Assembly: GCA_007258455.2 (NCBI GenBank)
Contig: VDFB02000001.1
Coordinates: 17,108,162-17,172,161, forward strand
Source of the DNA: Sequoia sempervirens
Lineage: Eukaryota; Streptophyta; Pinopsida; Cupressales; Cupressaceae
Reading direction: 5' to 3'
Length of the DNA stretch: 64,000 bases
Every line of letters starts with the position of its first letter. Position 1 is the first letter of the stretch. This document shows, in pieces, positions 1-10,673 of the stretch. Under the pieces are notes generated by a model that saw nothing but the letters and a program-made list of their open reading frames with translations, ran no database searches and had not been told where the DNA came from. The position numbers and the translations under genes were made by a program.

Positions 1-2514
1 TAATACTAAAAGGTGCAACATCAACAACATTGCCACTTGATACAATTATATTTGATAAGGCACATTCAAAAGCTATCTAAATGTTTATCTGGGAGGAAAT
101 GTATGTGGACTTATGATAAAATTGGAACAATGCTTTCAACTATCATTTCTCCATTATACAACTCTACCCATGTGAAACAAAGAGCTTCTAACAACCACAT
201 TTTATCATTTGTGATCCTCCATAGCTTGCAATGATATTGTCTAATGACGCATAATTCTTATAACTATAACAAAAGACCGAGGGTCATATGCTTTCAATGA
301 TATTCTATTTGTTCCTTCTTTGATGCATGTTGTAATCTACAATAGGTTAAAACAAACCAAGTTACAAATTGAAAAGAAAAAAAATGGATATGAACATAAA
401 ACAGTAAGGCACTGGGAATTTCAAGAATTATGCTAAGAATGAACACAAAATGACTACAAAGAATAAGACAATGCACCACTATGAAGAGTATGCAAAATGG
501 ACAGAAACTGCTCAAAGCTTTAGTTGCTAGGAGTGTTAGAAAATGAGATGAGCGAAAAACAATTAGTACAATGTAGCATCTTAAGATGTTAAAAGGAACC
601 CACCCCAAGACTATATTCACAACCATTGACTCCTAGTATTTGAGCATTCAGTCTATTTGTAACCTTAATTGATATTCTTGTACCAAAATATAAAGCTCAT
701 ATAAGACTTTGGCATGTCCATATAAGAACAAAAAATTAGAAAAATATCATAACTCAACATCTTCTCTTTCATGCCCACCATGTTATAGTTTCTCTATTTT
801 TTTAGTTTTTACCTAAACCTCTATATACTCCAAAGTACAAACATTCAAGTGGCTTGAGAATTGAAGAAAAGATCAACTGGTGACTTCTTTCTATATTTTG
901 CTTCCTTAAACTGAGCATAATATAAAACAACAAACAACATCATACAATAGAGTATACACCATAAACATATAATCCTTTAATATAGTATAAATTTAGAGGG
1001 TTTTTCAATATATTCACAAGAAAAATATTAAAATCAACTTTGTACAACACAGTTGCATGTATCACAGCCACTGAGCAGAGAGATAATGAAGCATTCTCCA
1101 ACTCTTATTATAACAAGAGATCATAACCTACCAGTTCCTCCAGTAGCTATAAATTCAAGGCCACACCCAAATAAATTCTACCTCAAAATGCCCTGACATT
1201 ATAGAAGCATTGTTAAGTAACATACAAAAACAACAAGTTGAAAGTTCATATCTCTAAGAAGAAATCAATATAAGAAAATCAGTCATGACATATAATGCAT
1301 GAGTGTGAATAATCAGCACTGGATTACCTCACCACAAAATATCCCAGGACAAGCTCTCCTATTGACCATAGTTTTTACCGTCACATCATTAAGTGAGCAA
1401 ATGAATGCATTTGGCTGTAGTGATCATTACACAAATTCAATTTCAAAAAACAAGCATAACCTAAACTGAATCCACAAAATATCCAACTTAAAATCAACTT
1501 CTTGTCAGAACATAAATAAAATTTACCTAACAAATAATTTCTCCATTGAAAGTGGCTAGGTCAATCTAGAAAAGTTTCCATAAATTAGAAATTAAAGGTT
1601 ATTTATTGCTAATAGAATTCAACTCAGATCTAAGAAAAAATAAGCATTGCATTCCCTACTCTAGGGAGAAAAAGTATAGATGTAGGTAGGTTAAAATCAC
1701 ATTCCAGAAGAATTCTAGAAAGAGATGGTGCTGCCACTCCAACAAAGCCATCCTAGGATTCCACATTAATGAATTCTACATTTACAACACTCTTTCCAAA
1801 AACCCATTGCCACATGCCACCACCATTCTCAGGAGGTAATAAATTTTCCATCTAAATGGATCTAGACATATAACACATTGTACCTACATTGTATCTTGTT
1901 TCAATCCTTAAATGGAAGGATAACCTATATTCTCTACTGAAGCATCCAAAAAACAAGAAAACTATGTTCAATTCTTAAACCTCAACACAATATAAATAAC
2001 TAATTTTGCAACATAGGAGAAAAGAGACAAAAGACAAAAGTATTAGAGCTTGAAACTGCACGAAAATAGAAAAACCAGAGTAATAGTTTTCCAACATTGG
2101 TATCTAATAAAGCTCAAAGCAAGACATCCTAGGGTTGAGCCAAACCCCATCAACCCTTGAATCAAAGGAAACAAGAAAAGAAGATGGAAGGTTTTTCAAG
2201 ACACTAACAGTGACAAGGATATCCACTTAATGAAAATGTCTATAGTGAAAGGAAAGTAAAAGAAGTCCAAAATTACAATAAAATAATGGCATTGGTTGTG
2301 AAACAATACCAGGCTTGGTTATAACTTTCTCATGTGGTTTCAACATTATTTGTATAACAAAGGCACCCCTTTTAATATGGCTAGCATAAAAAAAGAAACT
2401 CATGTGAATTACAAGATAAATACATAGATAATAGAATGCTTCCAAGTTTAGACTTGCACTATTTGATAAACTTGATCAATTGGAATGACTGTTAGTCAAT
2501 AGCATGAGAGTAGG
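1..2514. other. AT-rich stretch without a recognisable gene
   Basis: Both strands contain only short open frames with no recognisable domain. The hydrophobic minus-strand frame near 294-626 is low-complexity and has no family signature. Nothing supports a gene, RNA gene or complete mobile element here. It could be intron or intergenic DNA. Confidence 0.6.
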
Positions 2515-3570
2515 GTGATTAAATGGGATGATTACAACAAAGCTAAGGTGAAAAACTTAGGAATCTACAATAGATATGCACAAAATGAATTTGGTGGAAA
2601 GGATTTAAAAACTTTCAAGCGAATACAATTCACAGGTGTAAACCCAAATTCCACAACCTTTTCCAACATCCTCCCTACCTGTGCCAAAATGGGAGCTTTG
2701 AAACAAGATATGAATATCCATGAATGCATAGACAATACATGACAATATCCATATAAGAAATGTGGTCTATGGATTGGAATATTACAGGATATGCACAAAA
2801 TGGATTTGTTGAAAATGCTTTAGAAACTTTCAAGCAAATGCAATTGGCAAGTGTAAAGCCATATTCCACAACCTTTGCTAGCATCCTCCCTTCCTGTGCC
2901 AAAATGGGAGCTTTGGGATAGGCTATGAACATGCACCAAAGCATAATGATAGGGGAATTTTTGTCAGATGTTATAGTTGGATATGCTCTAGTAGACATAT
3001 ATGCAAGATGTGGAATTGTAGAAAAAATACCTGAATTGTTTGAAAAAATGCCTCAAAGAGATGTCATCTCATGGAATAAAATGATTGATTGCAAAATGTG
3101 CACAAAATGGATTTTGCAAGGAACCTCTCAAAATCTTTAAATTAATGAAGCACTCTGGAACACATAGTAACATTGTAAGCTTTGCTTGGGTTCTAGGTGC
3201 ATGCGTTCATGCAAGTTTAGTGGATGAGGGTTGCACATACTTCACATGTCAATAACCCTTATTGCATTACAATTTACATATATAGTTGATAATTAGGTGT
3301 GCATGGTTGAACTTTGTGCCCATGTTGGCTATATTGAGGACACCCTAAACATTATTACTAATATGCTAGTTAAATTTGTGGTACATGTGGATCATATATG
3401 AATATAGGCTGAGTATTTCCAACAACACTACTTTTTAGTTGGATCCTAAAAATGCTGCAACTTATGTTCTTCTCTAAAACATCTGTACGAGGTTCAAATA
3501 GTAAAGAGATTGATGAAAGATAGAGGAATTAAAAAGATACCTGGATGTAGTTGGATTGAACATTGTTCAA
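2515..3570 (+). pseudogene. PPR protein pseudogene, block 1 (PLS class with E-motif end)
   Basis: This is a decayed fragment of a plant pentatricopeptide-repeat protein. PPR proteins bind organellar RNA and act in editing, splicing or stability in plastids and mitochondria. Recognisable pieces run in order: TFSNILPTCAKMGALK near 2660-2705, a second copy of the same unit near 2870-2915, LVDIYARCGIVEKIPELFEK near 2990-3045, MPQRDVISWNKMI near 3048-3090, and an E-motif-like end RLMKDRGIKKIPGCSWIE near 3508-3560. Stop codons and frameshifts occur between the pieces, for example a TAG after the second MGALG. The two AKMGAL units are duplicated within the block. The block ends abruptly where the antisense LRR array begins. 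PPR identity is clear, but the ancestral gene cannot be named. Confidence 0.85.
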
Positions 3571-4040
3571 GGTTGCAGCTGTGACAGGTTGCCAATGGAA
3601 TCAAGGAGGTTATTTAAACCATGACAATATTTTAGTTTTGAATGTTGCAGCTGCAATAGATTGTCAATAGAATCAAGGAGGTTATTTAAACCTTTGAAAC
3701 TTCCTATTATGTTCAAGTGCTACATTTGTGATAGGTTGACAGTGGAATCAGGGAGGTTATTTAAACCTCTAAAACTTACTATTTTCAAGTACTGTAGACG
3801 TGACAGGTTGCTAGTGGAATAAGGAAGGTCATTTAAACCTCTACAATCTTCTATGATCAAGTGTTGCAGCTATGACAGGTTTCCAATAGAATCAAGGAGG
3901 TTATTTAAAATTTTACACCCTTCTATGCTCAAGTGCTGCAGTTGTGACAGCTTGCCAAAGGAATCAAGGAGCTTATTTAAACCTCCACACTCTATTATAT
4001 TCAAGTGTTGTAGCTATTACATGTTGTCAATGGACTCAAT
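3571..4040 (-). pseudogene. LRR array fragment 1, antisense to the PPR blocks
   Basis: About six and a half degenerate copies of a 72-bp (24-codon) unit read on the minus strand as leucine-rich repeats. The best unit is GLNNLLDSIGNLSQLQ, followed by a cysteine-centred segment. This spacing and the GNLSxLQ..L.I..C pattern match the LRR region of plant TIR-NBS-LRR or related receptor proteins, where the repeats take part in recognition. No NB-ARC or TIR part is present. The array lies directly between two plus-strand PPR blocks. Units differ by point changes and indels and do not form one open frame. A closely related array lies at 17052-17640, and a plus-strand piece at 42060-42290. Confidence 0.8.
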
Positions 4041-4350
4041 TTCAGATTGGGTTCTAGGTGCTAAACTGGGAGCCTTGGAATAGGGTATGGACATCCATCA
4101 AAGCACAAAGGATAGAGGAATTTTGTTAGATATTGTAGTTGAAACTTCTCTTGTAGACATGTATGCTAAATGTGGGATCATAGACAAGGCACTTGAAGTG
4201 TTCGACAAAATTCCTCAAAGAAATGTGGTCTCATGGATTGCAACAATTGCAAGATATAGACAAATTAGATCTATTGAAAAGGCTTTAGAAACTTTCAAGC
4301 AAATGCAATTTGTAGGTTTAAAGCCAGACTCTTCAACCTTTTCCATCATA
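4041..4350 (+). pseudogene. PPR protein pseudogene, block 2
   Basis: This fragment of PPR coding sequence begins with VLGAKLGALE followed by a TAG stop. It continues through [56 protein letters not shown] and ALETFKQMQFVGLKPDSSTF. It is a close duplicate of 5490-5760, sharing nearly every codon including the unusual IARY variant, so the two derive from a local duplication about 1.4 kb apart. It follows the antisense LRR array without a clear gap and stops after TFSII. It is broken and carries no start codon of its own. Confidence 0.85.
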
Positions 4351-5440
4351 TATAATGAAGAAGCATAAACTGAATGCAAAGCTTGTAGGTTTACAAAATG
4401 GTCTATTAGAGCTTTTCTCCCAGGATAAACACATTTTCCCAAACCTAACCACACCTTTAGATGCCTTTTTGGCTTAGTTAAAACATATGTCAAAGTGGGG
4501 AATAGGTCCTTTGGACCAAATGATTCAAAACTGACTGTCTTAGTTAGAATTATGCCTCTTTAGGCCTTGGCTACCATAGGGAAATTTATTTTCTTCTATC
4601 TCCAAACCAAAACTCTCACAACCAATACTTGGATCACTCTTTATTTGGTCTTCACAAGCTTATTATTCCATGTAAAGTCCACTTCTAAAGGTATTTTTAT
4701 AAACCCTAGACTTTAACCTCCATCTTTACTCATAAAACCCTATTTTTCAAACTAGGGCAATGATTATTCACCACACTAAACTCATCCTCTTGATTTGTAA
4801 CCTCTAAAATATGAGAATAGATACTATAAAAGGTAAACTCACCAAAAATTAAGAGCTTTCACCAGATAAAATGGAAGGAATACAATTTCATTAACATAAT
4901 GGTCACATGTATAGAGGGCCCTTACTTCCTCAGAGTAGTTGATTATTCATGGCATTGCAAGGATACAAATTATCAATTCCAAATCCTTAGAGATGCTTTG
5001 AGGAGGTTGGGCCAGAGAATGTGTGCAAGTAATGAGATATGTGGCCTATGTGTAGATATTTGTAGGGAATTTGATTGAGGCTACCACATGAATGTCTTGA
5101 TCAAAACCTCTAAAATTGTTTAATTGGATGCCAATATCTTCAACAAAAACTCAAATTGTTTAATTTTATGTCTATTTTTCCCTACACAAATATCCTAACT
5201 TGGCATCATGTATCTCTTCAAATAGATTCCCTAGTTAGGAATCTTGTACATCCATAGTTGGATGTCTTCATGTTAGATCCTTTGCCCCCTTGTCAAAACA
5301 TGTTCCTCACTATATTTAAGAATAGAAATTTCATTTATCTTTCTACTAGCTTTTATTTTAAATTTCAATATTTTACAAAAGGAATGTTAAAAATTTACAC
5401 ATTTAAGTGTAATTCATCTAATGTCATCTTGTTTTAAACT
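4351..5440. other. Spacer interrupting PPR sequence; no gene seen
   Basis: About 1.1 kb with no coding signature on either strand. It lies where the PPR text would run from TFSII (block 2) to the CAKLGALE of block 3, so it may be an insertion into a PPR unit or merely the spacer between duplicated copies. I see no terminal repeats or target duplication to decide. Confidence 0.5.
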
Positions 5441-6186
5441 TCACACCTTTTGTGAACCCTCTTCATACCCGCCTGTGCAAAATTGGGAGCCTTGGAATAG
5501 GGTATGGACATCCATCAAAGCATTAAGGATAGATGATTTTTTTTGGATATTGTAGTTGCAATTTCTCTTGTAGACATGTATGCTAAATGTGGGATGATAG
5601 ACAAGGCACTTGAAGTGTTCAAAAAAATGCCTCAAAGAAATGTGGTCTCATGGACTACAATAATTGCTAGATATACACAAATTAGATATGTTGAAAAGGC
5701 TTTAGAAACTTTCAAGAAAATTTAATTTGTAGGTTTAAAGCTAAACTCCACAACCTTTGATAGCATCCTCTCTACCTGTTCCAAAATGGAAGCTTTGGAA
5801 CAGGGTATGTACATCCATCAAAGCATAATAGAAGGGGGATTTTCGTCTGGTATTATAGTTGTAAATTCTTTGCTTGAAATGTATGAAAAATGTGGAAGCA
5901 TAGAGAAATCATGTGAAGTTTTTGACAGAATTCCTCAAAGAGATGTCATCTCTTGGACTACAATTATTGCTGGATATGCACAAAATGGATTTGTTGGAAA
6001 CACTTTAGAAACTTTCAAGAAAATGCAATTGGCAGGTATAAATCCAAATTCCACAACCTTTGCCAACATCTTTCCTTCTTGTGCCAAAATGGGGGCTTTG
6101 GAATAGGGTATGAACATCAATCAAACCATAAAGAATAGAGGATTTTTGTCAGATGTTGTAGTTGCAACTTCCCTTGTAGAATTTGA
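5441..6186 (+). pseudogene. PPR protein pseudogene, block 3
   Basis: This is the longest and best kept PPR block. In order it shows CAKLGALE near 5475, [20 protein letters not shown] with [16 protein letters not shown] (5561-5665), STTFDSILSTCSKMEALE near 5750-5800, GMYIHQSIIEGGFSSG, SLLEMYEKCGSIEKSCEVFD, IPQRDVISWTTIIAGYAQNG (5930-5990), PNSTTFANIFPSCAKMGALE (6045-6102) and a further HQ-type unit ending in SDVVVATSLVEF. There are TAG or TAA stops at about 5723 and 6104 and a frame problem near 5460-5540. After 6186 the homology stops. The units alternate P, L and S types, as in plant editing factors. Confidence 0.88.
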
Positions 6187-7561
6187 TTGTGCATATGTAT
6201 TTGGGGGGTGGGGTGTGCGTTTGTTTATGTGTGTTTCCCTAGAAATGGGAGTTAGATACTAAGGGAAGAGAGTTAATCAATGAAAGGGTCAAAGATAATT
6301 CTAAGAGAAAATTGATGAACATGAACAATTGGGTCAATCCCAAGTGTTGTAGTAGCAAGTTTCATGGTTGTAGCAGTGATTTTAGTGCAAGGGAAGCGAG
6401 TTTTATGGCTGTAACATCGAGTTTAATGGATCAAGAAACAAATATCATTAGTAAACAACAAAAAGAAATTAAGAGAAAGCAACAAGAGTGTCAAAAGAAA
6501 CCTTTTTTTAATAACAACAACCATAATGAAGAGTTAACAGCAGATCCATGAAGGAAAGAATAGAAAAGCAAAAAATGTAAAACCTATATTAAACCTACAT
6601 AGCCGCCTTATGAGTGTAGGTTACCAAACTATTTAAAATAGTAAAAATTTATCCCAACTCTATTATGTTTCTATTCATCCTTCATGATATATATGTCATC
6701 AACAAGGCCAATCTCAACAAAGATCTTTTAGTCATAAAAGAAAAAAAGAATTCTGTGAGAATCAAAAATTCAGAAGTTCAAATACCCACATTACTCATTG
6801 ACAATTGTATTTAAAACTTGTGAAGAACTTTATAAACATTACCAGTACTCTACAGAACATCTTGACAAGAATAAAAAAATTAACAAGAATATTTCCAACT
6901 CACACACCCCATACGTTCATAGTAAAAATGAAAGTAAAAATGATGAGTATAATACAAGACTTGCAAGTTACACAAAAACTAATCATTTAAGATGGAACAC
7001 TGATTACTGTTGCTCATAGAGAAATACACATTCACAAAATAATCACCTCCTCAATATAATTTTCCATTTCAAGTTTATTCAATGAGCCAACAAACAATTT
7101 ATGCTCCATTGTCCCTAAAAAAGATATGTACATTTAGAGTCAACATATGCAATGCAGATATCTTTTAGATATTTTACACCATTTCACCAAATTAAAGATG
7201 TGCATTGTAAATAGAGAAATTGTGAATGCCAACAAAGGGATTGTAGAAAGCCATACAAAAAAATCAAATGTGTTACAAATGATGTAAGAATCACAGACAA
7301 GACTCTACTAGTGCTTCCTAAATAATTAAACACAATATATAGAATCTGTATCAAAACTCATGTTTTTCAAAGGGGTTCAATTTCATGGATAGAGAGATAT
7401 TACAAATCTATTCTTGTTCATCATCAGAAAATATAACTTGTAAAGGACTTGTGCCCTTCAAACAAAATAGCATTTAGGAGTAACAAAACTAAAAACTTAA
7501 TTATCCAAAATTTCCTTGCTCATGAATTTAAAAAAGAAAGTTTTTGAAAATCACTCTCAAC
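6187..7561. other. Unassigned sequence
   Basis: One open frame at 6312-6551 encodes a short Asn/Gln/Lys-rich peptide with no family I recognise, and it has no supporting context. The rest is AT-rich with no detectable gene. Confidence 0.5.
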
Positions 7562-7643
7562 CCTAGTAAAGTGTGTCGAATGTGAAAAGCACTGATGGCT
7601 CTCTTTGCCTCTACAAAAGTTGCATACTTAATAAAACAATAGC
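7562..7643 (-). pseudogene. Isolated exon of an FCA-like RRM RNA-binding protein
   Basis: The minus strand encodes GYCFIKYATFVEAKRAISAF followed by HIRHTLLG. This contains an RNP1-type core (GYCFIKYA) and the helix that follows it in an RRM. Wording and length resemble the first RRM of the flowering-time regulator FCA, which binds RNA and promotes antisense polyadenylation at target genes in the nucleus. The exon is preceded by an AG acceptor (TTACCACAG) and followed by a weak GTTGAG donor, so it looks like one exon of about 80 bp. I found no neighbouring RRM, second RRM or WW exon nearby. It is either a relic or a single exon of a gene with very long introns. RRM identity is fairly sure; FCA identity is tentative. 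Confidence 0.55.
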
Positions 7644-7661
7644 CTGTGGTAAATTCAATAT

Positions 7662-8860
7662 TTGACACAATTTTTTTTTTGTCAAATTACAGAAAAAAAT
7701 TTCATCAACTGACTGATGTTGATTGAACATTAGTGATATGGAACACTGATAACAGTTAAAACTTAAACATAATTGTAATAAATACTTTACTCTTCAGAAA
7801 TGCTATGATAGTAAATACAAATTTACTATTAAGTAATCATAAGTTGGATTTTGGAAAATGCCTGACTTGTGAGGCAGTGCTATCAAAATCAGAAAAGATT
7901 TGGTGCAACATGGAAAAAAATGCATCAATGGGCAGCATTGCTCTTTGATATCCTTCAAGGAATGATGACACTTGGTTCTCAATCAGGCATAAAAAGTGGC
8001 AACCATGCTTATGTTATTGGTGTCCATTCTCCTGAAGAACCCTATGATTCACAGTCATTGCCTCTGGATATTAAAGACTCCTCCAACCTAATATATCAGT
8101 CAGATATATTAGTCAAATGCAAAATCATCAGAATATTTTTATCATCCATATTTTGGTTCAAAGATTAGAATCAGATAGGCTAGGCATTATTTGACTAGTT
8201 TTCTTGCTTGGTGCCTAGTTTTGGGAAAATATAGTTCAGTCTTCCAAGTAAGTTCATGGCCATTCTCAAGGGTATATTAGTCTCTAGTAGTTTTAGCAGT
8301 TTTTAAATAAATAGACAAAGCTTGGAAGTAGAAGCTATTATTGAACAACTCTAAATTATTTATAGACTCTATTTTGTAAATGATCCGTTACTTTTACTTC
8401 TGATTTTTGTAGGTGGAGGCCTTGATTCAACCCACCTTTTATGGAGGAAAAGAACACAAAATGATTTTTTCGCTCACAAATTCATATATGCTGATGATTA
8501 TTTTCACCTCAATATCTCCTAGGAGTCCCATTAACTACGTTGTAAGCCACATTTGATACGCGTTTCTGCAGAGGCAAATAGTTTGTCTTGTTATTTAAGG
8601 TCAAAAAGCTTTGTTGGGTTTGCTATTAATGAGCGCATAGTTATCCACAGGCCTAATTAACAAGACATGGGTTCCAATCTTAGATGAACTTTGTTTACAT
8701 TAGATAGAACATTTGATACACAATATTAAATTTAATATGTAATAGAATCTTAAATTAAAAAGAATATGCACATTGTTATCTTTATAATCTTGGAAAATGA
8801 TCAGAATAAGGCCGAGGTCTTTCAAAAATCAATCCACACTCCAAGAAAAAGCATAAATCA
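7662..8860. other. Unassigned sequence
   Basis: There is an open frame at 7869-8168 without recognisable domains. The remainder is AT-rich with no gene or element signature. Confidence 0.45.
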
Positions 8861-8950
8861 TGTGAGGTTGGTAGCTCAACATGAGAGCACTTCAGCCTCC
8901 CAATGGGAGGTTGTGGGTTTGAGCCTTAGCTCGTCCATGCTTTTCATCAT
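8861..8950 (+). repeat. tRNA-derived SINE-like head 1
   Basis: The segment reads like a decayed tRNA gene. It has a box A-like TGGTAGCTCAACATGAGAG at 8869-8887, an anticodon-arm-like CCTCC...GGAGG pair, and a box B-like GGTTTGAGCC at 8916-8925, at a spacing typical of internal pol III promoters. It is not a functional tRNA because the acceptor stem is not evident. Together with head 2 it suggests tRNA-derived SINE insertions. Confidence 0.5.
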
Positions 8951-9045
8951 GGTGTTAGAGCAAAGCTAGACCAGTTCAACCTTGTGTATGTATTTGGAAA
9001 GCTGTGCTGGAATGTCTATCTTTCGAGGAAAAAATACAACCTATG

Positions 9046-9140
9046 AGGGGTCAGTAGCTTAGAGGTAGAGTGCCCCTGCATTGCAATTGGAGGTCTTAGG
9101 TTCATGTCCTAGTTGTTCCTTGCTTTTGAAGGAGGAAAAC
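9046..9140 (+). repeat. tRNA-derived SINE-like head 2
   Basis: A box A-like CAGTAGCTTAGAGGTAGAG starts at 9052, and a box B-like GGTTCATGTCC lies at 9099-9109. It sits in the same orientation as head 1, about 180 bp downstream. It differs from head 1 in the loop between the boxes, so it may be a different SINE family or a separate insertion. There is no clear poly(A) end. Confidence 0.5.
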
Positions 9141-9726
9141 ACAACACAAACTATTATAAAATGAAGCAATAGTTTGGATTGTAGAAAAATATCAAAGTAA
9201 AATTTAAAGCTACAAAAAATTATATTCTAACATAGTTTTATTCAAAATAACTTTAGAAAAACAATTATGGACCGTGGAAACATCATATTTATAATATCTA
9301 TACATGTTAATTTTCTCTTGGAACCTAAAATTCTCAAAAAAATTCTGAGAGTTCCAAAGTTTTATATATAATTTGTTGTGTAGAGGTTTGCTTAATTATT
9401 TTGCTTCCTTGGTGATGGATTATGCTGTGTCATTGAGGTCTATGGAGCTTAGGTTTTATGATTATGTCATCGATTCAAGATCTTTTCTATCAAGAATTAG
9501 AAACAGTGTACTTGGAAACTTTAGAAATGCTAGTATTAGAAACACAAACATACAAAGGGGGAACATCTACGCCAGAAAATGCAGTAACTTTGGGGTAGAC
9601 TTATGAAGAAATTGATGTAGGAAATAAGAACTCTTGGGACTGTTATTTCAAACCAAATAGAACTTTTGGAAGTTGGAACAACATCAAAAACTTAAGGAAT
9701 GCATTGGAATACTTAGTTCCAATGTA
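9141..9726. other. Unassigned sequence
   Basis: AT-rich sequence. A 77-codon open frame at 9373-9606 has no recognisable domain. Confidence 0.45.
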
Positions 9727-10090
9727 GAAAACTTCCAAGAATTCTTGAAAACTTGTTGGAAGCTTCTAGAAACGTTTGCAAATTTTAGGAGTCTTTTTTC
9801 TGAGACAAGAGAATGTCTCAAAAACCTAGAAATGGATTTCTAGCCTATTAGAAATGCTTTCAGTGCAGACAACTTACAAGAACTCTTGAAAACTGGTTGG
9901 AAACTTCTGAAAATGTTTCAAAGTTTCAGGAGTTTTATTTATGGGACCTAGAAATAGGTTTCTAACTTTCTATCCAGTTGGAAATCCTTTTAGTGCATAA
10001 AACTTCCAAATACTCTTGAAAACTGGTTGCAAACTTCTATAATTGTTGCATGAGATTTTTTTTGATACCTAGAAACATGTTTCTAGCTAG
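9727..10090 (+). repeat. Tandem repeat, three diverged units of about 130-141 bp
   Basis: The phrase ACTTCCAAGAATTCTTGAAA recurs in variant form starting at 9731, 9872 and 10002, followed each time by AACT(T/G)GTTG. Each unit also contains a CCTAGAAA...TTTCTAG-type inverted segment (near 9829, 9949 and 10070). The third unit is the most diverged. This is non-coding minisatellite-like DNA. Confidence 0.75.
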
Positions 10091-10673
10091 GTAGCTATAT
10101 TACAGCTTAGTGACACATGGAGAGGCTATCATTTATATTTTCATTGGATAGATAGCCCCTTGAGGTCCACCTATTGCAAATACAGGAAAAAATAGAATCT
10201 CTACAAGAATAAAGGAGTTGTAACATTTTTTGGCTAGAGAGTTTGTGGGGAAACTACAATGAGATATTGCAGCTTGCTTGTTGATCCCAAGTGGATTTTA
10301 CAAAGGTAGTGTCTTGCAAAAAGATTCTAAATTCCCTCAGTAGATAATGCTGAGAAAATATAAAAAGACCACTTTAACCATTCCTCATGCAAAAGGATTG
10401 AATATTTCTTAGAATACTTGCTAGAAATTGTAGGTAGTCTCCCTCCATGATCAACTATATTATAGGACTAGAAAAAAGGATTGTACTTGCTATTGTATTA
10501 CAGTTTATCTTTTGATAACCTAGTTTAGGATTTGAGAGATCTCATTCTATTTGTGTAAGGAAAATGATTGTTTGAAAAACTAGTATGAGTGTATACTTTA
10601 TAGTTAATAGAAAGGACATGAAAAATATTGAAAATGAAATTCAATTGGAAAATTCAAGAAATTTTGAACTTAC
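10091..10673. other. Unassigned sequence downstream of the phosphatase exon
   Basis: This would be intron or 3' sequence of the phosphatase pseudogene (minus strand), but I could not find the next expected exon. No other gene is seen. Confidence 0.45.

Noticed and set aside
294..626. 110-codon minus-strand frame rich in hydrophobic residues
   Set aside because: Composition follows from A/T-rich antisense sequence; no domain, no context, no sign of selection.
5441..5635. Minus-strand frame across PPR block 3
   Set aside because: Antisense shadow of PPR sequence; the plus strand carries the recognisable motifs.
8861..9140. Functional tRNA genes
   Set aside because: Box A and B are present but acceptor stems and full cloverleafs are not evident.
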